Under the pieces are notes generated by a model that was not told the DNA's origin, made no database searches, and saw nothing but the letters and a program-made list of their open reading frames with translations. This document shows, piece after piece, positions 9,083 through 17,028 of a stretch of DNA of 64,000 nt (within the stretch, counting starts at the first letter, position 1; each line of letters opens with the position of its first letter). The stretch is from Myxococcaceae bacterium (GTDB lineage Bacteria > Myxococcota > Myxococcia > Myxococcales > Myxococcaceae): positions 16,512 to 80,511 of the forward strand of contig JAIBBR010000006.1 of the NCBI GenBank assembly GCA_019694575.1. The letters are read 5' to 3'. A program made the position numbers and the translations under genes.

Positions 9083-9556
9083 ATGCATCGAATCGGCAAG
9101 GGTTTGCTGGGCGCGGTTTGCCTTGTCTTCTTGGGCGGCGCGGCACCCAGCACATTACAGCTCTACATTCGCAACCGTGAAACACCGCTGCAGAAGCAGC
9201 CGACGCTCAGCTCACCGGTGTTGACGCGCATTCCTGCTGGAGCCACCGTCACCTGGTTGGGGGCAGGCACTCCCAAAAAAGACTTCGACAAGGTGCGCTT
9301 CGGCACCCAAGAAGGCTTCGTGCCTCACGCCTCGCTGAGCACCCGCCCACCCAGCGCCGAAGTGAGCAAAACCGACGGCAAACCGATTACCGCGCAGGCC
9401 TTTGCCAGCTCGGGCGCGGCCACCCGTGGGCTTTCAGAAGCGGGCTTGAAGTACGACAAGACGAAAAACCCTCATGACCCCAAGCTGGCCTTGAGCGTCA
9501 TCAGCGTTGAGGGCATCGCCCGGCAAGTGCGCGAAGAAAAAGGAGGTGCGAAATGA
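9083..9556 (+). CDS. Exported SH3b-domain protein
   Basis: The ATG at 9083 is preferred over the in-frame ATG at 9038 because AAAGGGG sits 5 bases before it and it gives a signal peptide (MHRIGKGLLGAVCLVFLGGAAPS). Residues 25-80 form a bacterial SH3 domain (LYIRNRETPLQKQPTLSSPVLTRIPAGATVTWLG...VRFGTQEGFVPHASL). Such domains usually bind cell-wall peptides or act as adaptors. The tail has no known domain. The stop overlaps the start of the M48 protease gene (ATGA), and the gene lies 14 bases after the cyclase gene, so translation of the group is probably coupled. Confidence 0.75.
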   Translation: MHRIGKGLLGAVCLVFLGGAAPSTLQLYIRNRETPLQKQPTLSSPVLTRIPAGATVTWLGAGTPKKDFDKVRFGTQEGFVPHASLSTRPPSAEVSKTDGKPITAQAFASSGAATRGLSEAGLKYDKTKNPHDPKLALSVISVEGIARQVREEKGGAK

Positions 9557-10584
9557 ACGCCCGTTTCGCCGTCGCTTTTCCCCTCGTGCTTGGCGCTCTC
9601 AACTTGCCCTGTTTTCGCGCACCTGACGCCAACCTGGCCGCCGACGCCATTATCGAAGCGGGCAGCAAAGTGGCCGCGCGGGCACCCGAGTGCAAAAAAC
9701 TCGCGAGCCAGCAAGTCGCTTTCGAAGAAGAAAAAGCCTTGGGCAGCGCGGTGGCGCTCAACCTCGCCAAAGCCGAAGGCGGCCTGTGGGTCGACGTACC
9801 GGCGGGCATCACCGACGTCGCGGCCTTCAACACCCAGGTGAACGGAGCCACCATGGGCAAGGTCACCTTCGCAGCCACTGGGCGCAACCAGTTAAACCGC
9901 TATTTGAACAAACTGGGCAAGCAACTCACTCAACATTCTACCCGGCCCGACATCAGCTGGACCTTCGGCGTCATCGACGCGCCGAGCGAAAACGCGCTCT
10001 CGACACCGGGCGGTTACATTTTCGTCAGCCGTGGGCTGCTCAAAAAATTGACCAGCGAAGCGCAATTGGCCGGGGTGTTGGCGCATGAAATTGCCCACGT
10101 CACCGAGCGCCACAGCTTGAAGGCCTACAGCGATGCCAAGGCCAACCAGTGCTACATCGCGCTGGGCGTTTCTATCGGCGCGGGCGTGGCCAAAGACGCG
10201 GTGGCCGACCAAAACAGCTGGGTGAAGGTGCTCGACAACGCCGGCGCGCTCGACTTAGACGCCGCCGACGTCTCGGGTGAATTGATTGCCAAGCTGGTTG
10301 ACGACACCGTGGGGCGGTTGCTCGCCTCGGGCCGCGCGCGTGAAGACGAGTTGGCGGCTGACCAGCTGGCCATCGAGCTCTTGGTGTTGGGCGGCTTCAA
10401 CCCCAACGAGTACGTGAATTTGGTGAAGGGGCTGCCCGAGGGCGCGCCCATCGTCTCGCACCACCCCAAAAACCAAGAGCGCGTCGAAACGATGCAGAAG
10501 CATTTAGAGCAATTCGCTGCCATGAAGCCCGACAGCTTGCCCAAAGGCGACGTGGCGGCGCTGAAAGCGGCGTCGACTCCGTAA
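9553..10584 (+). CDS. M48-family zinc metalloprotease, exported
   Basis: The zinc site HEIAH (in GVLAHEIAHVTERHS) sits near residue 178, and a third-ligand region follows in REDELAADQLAIELL. These are the hallmarks of the M48/BepA-like peptidases of the cell envelope, which degrade or help assemble misfolded membrane proteins. A hydrophobic N-terminus (MNARFAVAFPLVLGALNLPC) suggests export, but no clear lipobox is seen. Downstream ALDLDAADVSGEL is an insert with no known motif. The length of 343 residues is normal for single-domain M48 proteins. The start overlaps the SH3b gene stop, which links the two functions in one operon. Confidence 0.85.
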   Translation: MNARFAVAFPLVLGALNLPCFRAPDANLAADAIIEAGSKVAARAPECKKLASQQVAFEEEKALGSAVALNLAKAEGGLWVDVPAGITDVAAFNTQVNGATMGKVTFAATGRNQLNRYLNKLGKQLTQHSTRPDISWTFGVIDAPSENALSTPGGYIFVSRGLLKKLTSEAQLAGVLAHEIAHVTERHSLKAYSDAKANQCYIALGVSIGAGVAKDAVADQNSWVKVLDNAGALDLDAADVSGELIAKLVDDTVGRLLASGRAREDELAADQLAIELLVLGGFNPNEYVNLVKGLPEGAPIVSHHPKNQERVETMQKHLEQFAAMKPDSLPKGDVAALKAASTP

Positions 10585-10598
10585 CGAGAGGACAAACA

Positions 10599-11579
10599 AT
10601 GCGCGCCGTACGCTGTCACGAATTGGTGGGGCCTGCCGGCCTGAAAGTCGACGAGCTCGAAGCGCCGCAAGCGGGCGTGGGCGAAGTGCTCATCGACGTG
10701 AAGGCCGCGGGGGTGAATTTTCCCGAGGTGTTGCTCACGTACGGAAAATACCAATTCAAGCCCGAGCCCCCCTTCATTCCCGGAGGAGAAGCAGCGGGCG
10801 TGGTGAGCGCGGTGGGCGACAACGTGAGCGGCCTGAAAGTAGGCGACCGGGTGGCGGCCACCATGGTGAACGGCGCCTTCGCCGAAAAGGTGGTGGTGCC
10901 CGAATTCGCCGCGGTGAAATTGCCCGACGGCGTTTCATTCGAAGTGGGCGGCATTACCCTGCTCACTTATGCCACCACGTACCATGCGTTGGTCGACCGG
11001 GCGCATTTGCGCCAAGGCGAGACATTGCTCGTGTTAGGCGCCGCGGGCGGCGTGGGCGTGGCGGCGATTCAATTGGGTAAGCACTTGGGCGCGCGCGTCA
11101 TCGCGGCGGCCTCGACGCCTGAAAAAGTCGCCTTCTGCAAGCAAATGGGCGCTGACGAAGGCATTTGTTACGGCACTGAAGACTTGAAGGAGCGCATCAA
11201 GGCGCTCACCCAAGGCGAAGGCGCCAACGTCATTTATGACCCGGTGGGCGGCCCCTATGCCGAAGCGGCGCTGCGCGGCATCGCTTGGGAAGGGCGCTAT
11301 TTGGTGGTGGGCTTCGCGGCGGGAGACATTCCCAAATTTCCGCTCAATTTGATTTTGCTCAAAGGCTGCCAAGTGGTGGGCGTGTTCTGGGGCTCTTTCG
11401 CGATGCGCGCGCCCGAGTTGAATCGCGCCAACGCCGAGCACATTTTGAAATGGGTGGGCGAAGGCAAATTGAAGCCACACCTCGACGCCACGCTGCCTTT
11501 TGCCCAAGCGGCTGACGCGCTGCAAAGGCTGGAGCAACGGGCGGTGCGCGGCAAGTTGGCCCTCGTGCCGTTTCTCTAA
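10599..11579 (+). CDS. NADPH:quinone oxidoreductase, zinc-free MDR family
   Basis: A 326-residue medium-chain reductase without zinc ligands. It has the QOR N-terminal motif region (AAGVNFPEVLLTYGKYQFKPEPPFIPGGEAAGVV) and the Rossmann dinucleotide site LVLGAAGGVGVAAIQLGKHLGA near residue 145. The family reduces quinones or alpha,beta-unsaturated carbonyls with NADPH in the cytoplasm. It begins 14 bases after the M48 gene stop, preceded by GAGAGGACAA as ribosome site, and probably ends the 6657-11579 operon. A link to cyclase or protease function is not evident. Confidence 0.85.
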   Translation: MRAVRCHELVGPAGLKVDELEAPQAGVGEVLIDVKAAGVNFPEVLLTYGKYQFKPEPPFIPGGEAAGVVSAVGDNVSGLKVGDRVAATMVNGAFAEKVVVPEFAAVKLPDGVSFEVGGITLLTYATTYHALVDRAHLRQGETLLVLGAAGGVGVAAIQLGKHLGARVIAAASTPEKVAFCKQMGADEGICYGTEDLKERIKALTQGEGANVIYDPVGGPYAEAALRGIAWEGRYLVVGFAAGDIPKFPLNLILLKGCQVVGVFWGSFAMRAPELNRANAEHILKWVGEGKLKPHLDATLPFAQAADALQRLEQRAVRGKLALVPFL

Positions 11580-11655
11580 ACAGGCGCTGACGGAAATGGC
11601 CGGGCATTCCCAATGAGAGGCATGACGCCAATTTCAATGAGGAGCACCCGCCGCA

Positions 11656-12014
11656 ATGGGCCTGGACTGGTTACTAGAAAGACGAAAACCGAAGAAAGGC
11701 GCCGAAGCCAAGTTCAAGGCGCTGCAAGAAAAGATGCACGCGCTCGAAGCGCAAGACGCCCCCTCGTCAGAAGAAGCCCAAGCAGCGCTGCTGCTGCAAC
11801 TCGACGCGCTTTCTCTGCGCGCTGAAGACGACATCGGTGCGCCGCGAATTGGCATCGACGACGACGCCACGCGGTGGTGCTTTTCGACGAAGGCCAGGCG
11901 TTAATGCCGCCGCGCTTCGAGGTGCACCGCTTTCCGACGCCGCGAGAGCTCGCTTCACTGAAAAAACAGCATGCCTTCAAGAACGACTCACTCACGCTCT
12001 GCGGGTTCGGCTAA
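11656..12014 (+). pseudogene. Small gene split by a one-base frameshift
   Basis: From the ATG at 11656 (GAGGAG upstream) the frame reads a charged helical protein, MGLDWLLERRKPKKGAEAKF onwards to IGIDDDAT near 11871, and then only 7 unrelated codons to a stop at 11904. In the next frame the text continues sensibly (AVVLFDEGQALMPPRFEVHR, then FPTPRELASLKKQHAFKNDS) to a TAA at 12012-12014, just 4 bases before the end of the convergent sigma gene. A single lost base near 11870 would restore one protein of about 118 residues. I see no slippery heptamer, so a real mutation or an assembly error is more likely than programmed shifting. The function is unknown. Confidence 0.6.
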
Positions 12015-12018
12015 AGCG

Positions 12019-13026
12019 TTATTGCCCGGCGATAAGCGCAATTAATTTTTCGAGCTCAACGCGGTGCGCGGTGGCGGGCGTCTGGCGCAGCGCTTCACGG
12101 GCGGCCGCCTCGGCCTCGGCCAGCCGCCCCAGCTTAAACAACGCCACCACGCGGTTGTAACGCGCGTCGTCAGCCAGGGGAGCGTCGGGGTACGCTTCGA
12201 GAAACCGCGCCCACGCGGCAACGGCTTGCGCGTAATCATGGGCCGTGAAGTGCGCGCGGTTGGCTTCTTCGAAGAGCATCAGCGCAGTCGGCGGTGAGTC
12301 GACCCGTGCCACGGCGCGAAAAGCCACTTTCGCGGGCAACTTGGCAGGCGCTGGCGCAGGTGTGACTTCAATAGCCACTTCTTTTTCGACGTCAGGCACG
12401 AAGGTGTCGGTGTGAATGCGCGGCAACACCGGGGCCGCCGGCTTCGGCTTCGAATCGACAAAGTAGCGGTATGCCGCGTACCCGGCGGTCATCAGCAACG
12501 CCAAGGCGGCGAGAATCAGCCAGCGTTGCTCGAGCAAACTCTTCAACCGCTTGCGGGCATGAAACGCACGGCTGCGCACAGTGGCTTCGGGCTGGCCCAG
12601 CAAGCGGCTGACCTCGGCGGCGCTGGCTCCGTCGTTGAGCTGCAAAATCAGCGCGCGCTGTTCTGGGTTGAGCTGGCCAATGGCCCACGCCAAGTCAGCT
12701 TCGATTTGCTGACGCTCGAAGTGCACCTCGGGGCTCACGTCGAAGAGGGGTACGGGCTCAGCGGCCACCGCTTCTTCCAACCGCTGGGTGCGCTGTCGCC
12801 TGCGGGCGTGGTGGCGCGCCACGTTGGCGCCGACTCCGAGCACGAAGAGCCGCTCGTCAGCCACGTCTTTCGCTTTGCCACGCGCGCGTACCAACACTTC
12901 ATAAGTGCTGGCGACAATGTCATCGACGTCGACGCGGTTGTGCACCAAGCGGCCGACGAAGACACGCAAGTCGCGCTGGTGACGGGCCCACGCTTGCGCA
13001 GCCCAAGTGGTGGCATCGTCACGCAT
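12019..13026 (-). CDS. ECF-like sigma factor fused to a membrane helix and TPR-like tail
   Basis: Residues 1-70 look like sigma region 2 (WARHQRDLRVFVGRL, DVDDIVASTYEVLVRAR, NVARHHARRRQR). Residues about 110-165 look like region 4 with a helix-turn-helix (LNPEQRALILQLNDGASAAE then VSRLLGQPEATVRSRAFHAR). Unlike ordinary ECF factors, the protein then has a membrane helix (about 168-190, WLILAALALLMTAGYAAYRYF), a Pro/Ala linker and TPR-like helices (ALMLFEEANRAHFTAHDYAQ...DARYNRVVALFKLGRLAEAE). The expected topology is DNA-binding part inside, TPR part in the periplasm. It follows the exported protein gene 13030-13878 by 3 bases, so the two are an operon and perhaps a signalling pair. The sigma assignment is from motif shape. 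Confidence 0.75.
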   Translation of the reverse strand: MRDDATTWAAQAWARHQRDLRVFVGRLVHNRVDVDDIVASTYEVLVRARGKAKDVADERLFVLGVGANVARHHARRRQRTQRLEEAVAAEPVPLFDVSPEVHFERQQIEADLAWAIGQLNPEQRALILQLNDGASAAEVSRLLGQPEATVRSRAFHARKRLKSLLEQRWLILAALALLMTAGYAAYRYFVDSKPKPAAPVLPRIHTDTFVPDVEKEVAIEVTPAPAPAKLPAKVAFRAVARVDSPPTALMLFEEANRAHFTAHDYAQAVAAWARFLEAYPDAPLADDARYNRVVALFKLGRLAEAEAAAREALRQTPATAHRVELEKLIALIAGQ

Positions 13027-13029
13027 CGG

Positions 13030-13878
13030 TCAAAACCCGTAGCCTGCGCCCACGCTGCCGTAGAGAAGGCCCCGGGGCAAATTGCTCGCGTCGAGGGCCA
13101 AGGTGAAGCCGCAACCCAGCTGCACATCGAGCTCAGAAGCCACTGCCACCGCAATCACCACGCGGGGGCGAAAAGCGAAGAGCACTTGAAAGTTGTCGGA
13201 GTCGCCCACCGAAGGTTCGCGCATGAAGAGCGGCCCCGCCCCCACGAAGAGGCCAAGCCGCAATGGCCCTGGGCCTCCATAAATGCCGGCCTCGGGAAAC
13301 AATTGAAAGCGCGACGACGGCTTGTTGGTTTCGATGCCCATCGAATAGCTCACCGCCAAACCGGCCCTCACCAGGCCAAAGCGCCGTTGCCCTTGCAGCT
13401 CGAGGCCGCTCAACAACAGCCCCATGGCGGTGAGGCCGAGCGCGCCCGAGCCATTCACCCACCAAGCGGGAACTGCAGCGGGTTTCGTTTCTTCGACCGG
13501 CGGCAGACTGGGCGCGGGTGCGGCCACGGCCGGTAGCCCTCGCAAGTGCGCTTCGAGTTGCGCTCGCAAAAGGCCCGCCGCCAGCAACACGCTTTCGCGC
13601 ACCACCTGGGTGTTGCCGGTACGGGTGAGCAACCGTTTCTGCTCGTGACTGCCGCGCGCCCGCACGGTGAGAGTTACCACGCCTACGTCCACCACGATGG
13701 CCACTTGGTCGCATTGCGGCGCGCCTTCCAGCACCACTTCGCGTGCCAACTCAGCGCTTAGCGCTTGGCGAAATTCAGCGGCGCTTAACGTACTGCCGTC
13801 GAGCACCGACGCCTCGAGCTGCACGGGGCAGTCAGCTCTCTGCGCAGACAATGCTGTCAGTACCAACCACGCAATCAT
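13030..13878 (-). CDS. Exported protein with probable outer-membrane barrel half
   Basis: A 282-residue protein with a short signal (MIAWLVLTALSAQ). The first half resembles myxobacterial periplasmic domains often found beside sigma genes (CPVQLEASVLDGSTLSAAEF then RQALSAELAREVVLEGAPQC). A Pro-rich linker (APAPSLPPVEETKPAAVPAWW) follows. The second half alternates hydrophobic and polar residues with Gly turns and ends in GSVGAGYGF, with the final Phe typical of outer-membrane beta-barrels. It is the first gene of a two-gene operon with the membrane sigma factor, so it may feed an envelope signal to it. No enzyme motif is seen. Confidence 0.6.
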   Translation of the reverse strand: MIAWLVLTALSAQRADCPVQLEASVLDGSTLSAAEFRQALSAELAREVVLEGAPQCDQVAIVVDVGVVTLTVRARGSHEQKRLLTRTGNTQVVRESVLLAAGLLRAQLEAHLRGLPAVAAPAPSLPPVEETKPAAVPAWWVNGSGALGLTAMGLLLSGLELQGQRRFGLVRAGLAVSYSMGIETNKPSSRFQLFPEAGIYGGPGPLRLGLFVGAGPLFMREPSVGDSDNFQVLFAFRPRVVIAVAVASELDVQLGCGFTLALDASNLPRGLLYGSVGAGYGF

Positions 13879-13989
13879 GAGGCGGTGGGTATCACGGCGT
13901 GTGAAGGGAGCAAAAGTGCACCCCTCGTTAAACGGTTTGACCGTCGCTGGGCATTCACAGGTCAGTACTCATTTCTCGAAGGAGTTTGC

Positions 13990-14508
13990 ATGTTTCGCAA
14001 GATTTGCGCTGTCGCTCTTATTCTCACCGCCTGTGGCGACCCTTCGATGGGCACTGACGGAGGGGTGGACGCTGGCGTCGATGCCGGGCCCATGGCGTTG
14101 ACGGCCTCGGGAACCGCCACCGGTACTTACGGCTTCACGGTGAAGACAGCCTTCGCGGTTTCACCAGACGGCGGCGCCCCGGTGGCCGTCTTTTTGTACG
14201 ACGCGGTGCTGCCTTGCCCTGCACGGTTCGATGAAGCACCTTCAGTAGAAGGGCAGGGGTTATTGATGCAGCAAAACAGTGGCACGTTCGCACTGGGCAC
14301 TTATGCCGCACCGAACCAACTCTTCGTTCTCCGTGGGCACTTTCGGCCCGACGCCAGCTTTCCCGAACCGGTGGGCGCCGACAGCCTGACGGGCACAGTC
14401 ACCGTCACCTCTGTCAACCGGGGCGTGGTGGGCACCTACCAATTCACCAACAGCGACGGTGGCACCCTGTCAGGGCAATTCAGCGCGCCCACCTGCGGCG
14501 CACCTTAA
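13990..14508 (+). CDS. Small lipoprotein, function unknown
   Basis: The ATG at 13990 is chosen because GAAGGAG lies 6 bases upstream and the product starts with a clean lipoprotein signal (MFRKICAVALILTAC). After the Cys comes an Asp/Gly-rich spacer (GGVDAGVDAGP), common in myxobacterial lipoproteins, and then about 140 residues of predicted beta strands (GTATGTYGFTVKTAF, GTVTVTSVNRGVVGTYQF). No enzyme motif is recognised. A longer in-frame start exists at 13885 but lacks a ribosome site. A large palindrome follows 11 bases after the stop. Confidence 0.7.
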   Translation: MFRKICAVALILTACGDPSMGTDGGVDAGVDAGPMALTASGTATGTYGFTVKTAFAVSPDGGAPVAVFLYDAVLPCPARFDEAPSVEGQGLLMQQNSGTFALGTYAAPNQLFVLRGHFRPDASFPEPVGADSLTGTVTVTSVNRGVVGTYQFTNSDGGTLSGQFSAPTCGAP

Positions 14509-14519
14509 GTAACAGACTG

Positions 14520-14561
14520 TGGGTCAGTTGATGTACCCGCGCGGGTACATCAATTGACCCA
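14520..14561. repeat. 42-base near-perfect palindrome
   Basis: The arms TGGGTCAGTTGATGTACCC (14520-14538) and GGGTACATCAATTGACCCA (14543-14561) are complementary with one mismatch. They meet around a GCGC centre, so there is no loop. No run of T follows, which argues against a simple intrinsic terminator. It lies between two same-strand lipoprotein genes and may be a protein-binding site, an RNA hairpin or a repeat-family member. Confidence 0.6.
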
Positions 14562-14662
14562 GCTTTAAAAACCGCCGACGTTGCGCCCTTGGTAGGTGCC
14601 GGTTTTCGCGAGCCTTTCTCTAAAAATGAGATAACTGATGATTTAAGGGCCATGGTTTGCGC

Positions 14663-15910
14663 ATGCTTCAAGCGGTGAATCACCCTTTTGTCGTTCAAAG
14701 TATCTCTTGCATCGCGGCAGTGCTCGCGGCGTGCGGAGGCACAGTCAACCCGGGCATCGATGCCGGCCACCTGCCCGATGCCAGCGTAGACGGAGGCACT
14801 TCACCCGACGCGGGTACCGACGCCGGCACAATGTCTTCACTGCCGCTTCTTCCCCCCGGTCATCACCTGGGCCTGGTGACGACCTACGAGACACTGCCCA
14901 CCACGACGGGCAACGCGCTCAACGCCCAGCTGCTCACAGCCATCGATGCGGGCATGGCGGTGGCACGACTGCATTTGGCATGGTCCGAGCTCGAGCCGAC
15001 CGCGGGCACTTTCAATTGGGCCCCGCTCGATGACGCGCTCGACAAGGTCGCTCCTTCTAACGCTTCGCTGTTGCTGCTCATCGAGTCGGTCGATAGCGAA
15101 GGCTTTTCTCTGCCCGCCGACTTGATGAACCCCAACGACCGTTATGGGCTGGCCCAAGAAAGACAGCTCGACGACGCGGTCATTCTCGCTCGTTACGACG
15201 CCTTGGTTGACGCAGTCGCGGTGCGCCTTGCGGGCAAACCCGTGTTTGCCTTTTCAGTCGCCAACGAGCCCGACAATTACTTCGACGATTACCCGCCGTC
15301 GTCCACCCAGGGGCAAGCCTGGCTCAAGGCACTGGCAGGCTTCATGGCCCATGCCCGGCAAAAAATTCACACTGCGATGCCTTTCGTCGCGGTGGGGCTG
15401 ACGCTGACACAGCGCGGGCTGGAGCAGAACTTCGACTTGAGCACCCTCATCGACTCGAGCGACGTGGCCATTTTCAACTACTACTGCCAGCGCCCAGACT
15501 TCTTCGTCGACGACCTCAACCGGGTGCCCGACGAGCTGAATCAAATGCTCGCCGCCGCCGGGGGTCGGCCTGTCTTGTTGCAAGAGCTGGGTTGCCCGGC
15601 GGGCCCTCCCGTCGGCACTCCCTCGGTCATCGGCGCTTCAGAAGCGAAGCAAGCTGCGTTTTTCGCCGCGGTAATTTCGCGCATGCAGACCGAAGCCCAA
15701 CTGCGTGCCGCCTTCATTTTCACCGCCGTCGATTGGTCACCAGAACTGACAGCTCCCTATGCCGATGCGCTGCGCAACGAGGGTTACCCCGCGCTGGCTG
15801 ACCGCTTTTACGAAACGCTAACCACGTGGGGCTTGCTCCGCTACGCAGACGGCTCAGCGCGGCCCGCGTGGAGCACCTTCGTCAACGGCGTCGATGCGCT
15901 GCGGCGGTAA
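14663..15910 (+). CDS. Lipoprotein with clan GH-A glycosidase-like TIM barrel
   Basis: The lipoprotein signal MLQAVNHPFVVQSISCIAAV ends in LAAC, followed by an Asp/Gly/Thr-rich spacer. A TTG at 14657 two codons earlier is the only upstream alternative. The barrel begins near residue 70 (HHLGLVTTYETL; WSELEPTAGTFNWAPLDDAL). The family acid/base motif is visible as VANEPDN (about residue 200), and a candidate nucleophile Glu lies in VLLQELG (about 307), each at a strand end as in clan GH-A. These enzymes cut beta-linked polysaccharides. The exact family (GH5-like, GH10-like or other) cannot be told from reading. The gene is convergent with pomX, 21 bases away. Confidence 0.65.
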   Translation: MLQAVNHPFVVQSISCIAAVLAACGGTVNPGIDAGHLPDASVDGGTSPDAGTDAGTMSSLPLLPPGHHLGLVTTYETLPTTTGNALNAQLLTAIDAGMAVARLHLAWSELEPTAGTFNWAPLDDALDKVAPSNASLLLLIESVDSEGFSLPADLMNPNDRYGLAQERQLDDAVILARYDALVDAVAVRLAGKPVFAFSVANEPDNYFDDYPPSSTQGQAWLKALAGFMAHARQKIHTAMPFVAVGLTLTQRGLEQNFDLSTLIDSSDVAIFNYYCQRPDFFVDDLNRVPDELNQMLAAAGGRPVLLQELGCPAGPPVGTPSVIGASEAKQAAFFAAVISRMQTEAQLRAAFIFTAVDWSPELTAPYADALRNEGYPALADRFYETLTTWGLLRYADGSARPAWSTFVNGVDALRR

Positions 15911-15931
15911 CGTGCCCGGCAAACCGGTGTC

Positions 15932-17011
15932 CTACCGCGCCGCGGCGGTACTCAACGCGCGGTGCACTGCTTCAAGGGCTTTGCGCGCTTCGAGCAGCTC
16001 AATGCGTTCTTTCGTCAAGTCAGACACTTGCCGCGCCAACGTGTCGCGCTCGCCCCGCAGCGCGTCAGCCGTCTTGCGCAGCGCACTGGCATTTTCATGC
16101 GCCGACTCGAGCTCTCCGGCCAAGCGCTCTTCTTCTGACAAGCTCTCATTCAGCGCGTCTTCACGCTTCTGAATTTCACCCTTGAGCACGTCTTTATCGC
16201 GCTCCATCGCGTCGAGCCCTTGCCGCGCCTCTTGCAGCGACAACAACGCTTCGTTGCGTTCTGCCTCTAACGACGCGAGCTCTTTTTCTAACTCAGCCAG
16301 TAATTTGGCCCGGCCGTCCATTTCTGCCGACAAGCGCCGCGCTTCGTCCATGCGCAGGCGCGCTTCTTCAGTCGCCCGCTCAGCTTGCCGTCGCGCGGCT
16401 TCTAAGTCTTGCGACAACGCCAAATTCACGGTGCGGTACTTCAGCACTTCAGTCTGCAGCGCCGAAATGCGCTCGACCGCCAGCACGCCGGCCTCGGCCA
16501 CTGTCTCGGGCAACGGCTCGGGGCGCGGGTTCTCACGCACCGCCGACAAGCGCTCTTTCAACCGGGCGCGGCGCTCTTGCGCTTCAGCTTCGACATCTAA
16601 AGGCTCAGGCATGGGCACGGGCGCCGTCTGCACTTCTACCACTTGCCCAGGGGGCTCTTTGAACGCCTTCACTTTCGGAGCCACTGCCACGCGAGCCACC
16701 GGCGCTGGCACTGCCACCGGCTCAGGGGCAACTTCAACCGGCGGGGTAAACGCCACTGGCTCGTCAGGCGCTTCCAACACTCGGGCAATCGTCTCTTGCA
16801 CTGGCCCGCGCGGCTCCTTGGCTTTCTCAGACTTGGTCTTCACCGTGTCAGCCAGCGAGGGAACCACCGGCGCCACCACCTCTTCGGCCAGCGTCTGGTG
16901 AGCCACGGCTGTTTCCACCACGTCGAGCGCGGGGCCCGCTTCAGTGAAGACCGCGCCTAAACGCATGCGTGGGCGTGAGCGAGAAACGTTAGCGTCGAAT
17001 GCCTTTTTCAT
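15932..17011 (-). CDS. pomX: PomX, coiled-coil scaffold and PomZ ATPase activator
   Basis: The N-terminal peptide MKKAFDANVSRSRPRMRLGA matches the short conserved PomX N-terminal peptide that stimulates PomZ in Myxococcus xanthus. The two basic residues known to matter (Lys13 and Arg15 there) are Arg13 and Arg15 here. A disordered Pro/Ala/Val-rich region follows (about residues 25-165), then a long coiled coil to the end (LQTEVLKYRTVNLALSQDLE..., about 180-359). In M. xanthus PomX forms a cluster with PomY that PomZ carries over the nucleoid to midcell, where it guides FtsZ. At 359 residues it is shorter than the roughly 400 of M. xanthus. It is last in a three-gene operon, 17 bases after pomZ. 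Confidence 0.9.
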   Translation of the reverse strand: MKKAFDANVSRSRPRMRLGAVFTEAGPALDVVETAVAHQTLAEEVVAPVVPSLADTVKTKSEKAKEPRGPVQETIARVLEAPDEPVAFTPPVEVAPEPVAVPAPVARVAVAPKVKAFKEPPGQVVEVQTAPVPMPEPLDVEAEAQERRARLKERLSAVRENPRPEPLPETVAEAGVLAVERISALQTEVLKYRTVNLALSQDLEAARRQAERATEEARLRMDEARRLSAEMDGRAKLLAELEKELASLEAERNEALLSLQEARQGLDAMERDKDVLKGEIQKREDALNESLSEEERLAGELESAHENASALRKTADALRGERDTLARQVSDLTKERIELLEARKALEAVHRALSTAAAR

Positions 17012-17028
17012 GGCTCCTCCAAAAATCG

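Noticed and set aside
11866..11875. Programmed frameshift in the small gene at 11656
   Set aside because: No slippery heptamer, no clear downstream structure; a simple lost base explains it better.
12412..13536. 374-codon plus-strand frame opposite the sigma gene and its neighbour
   Set aside because: Crosses two real genes, has no start signal and no family match.
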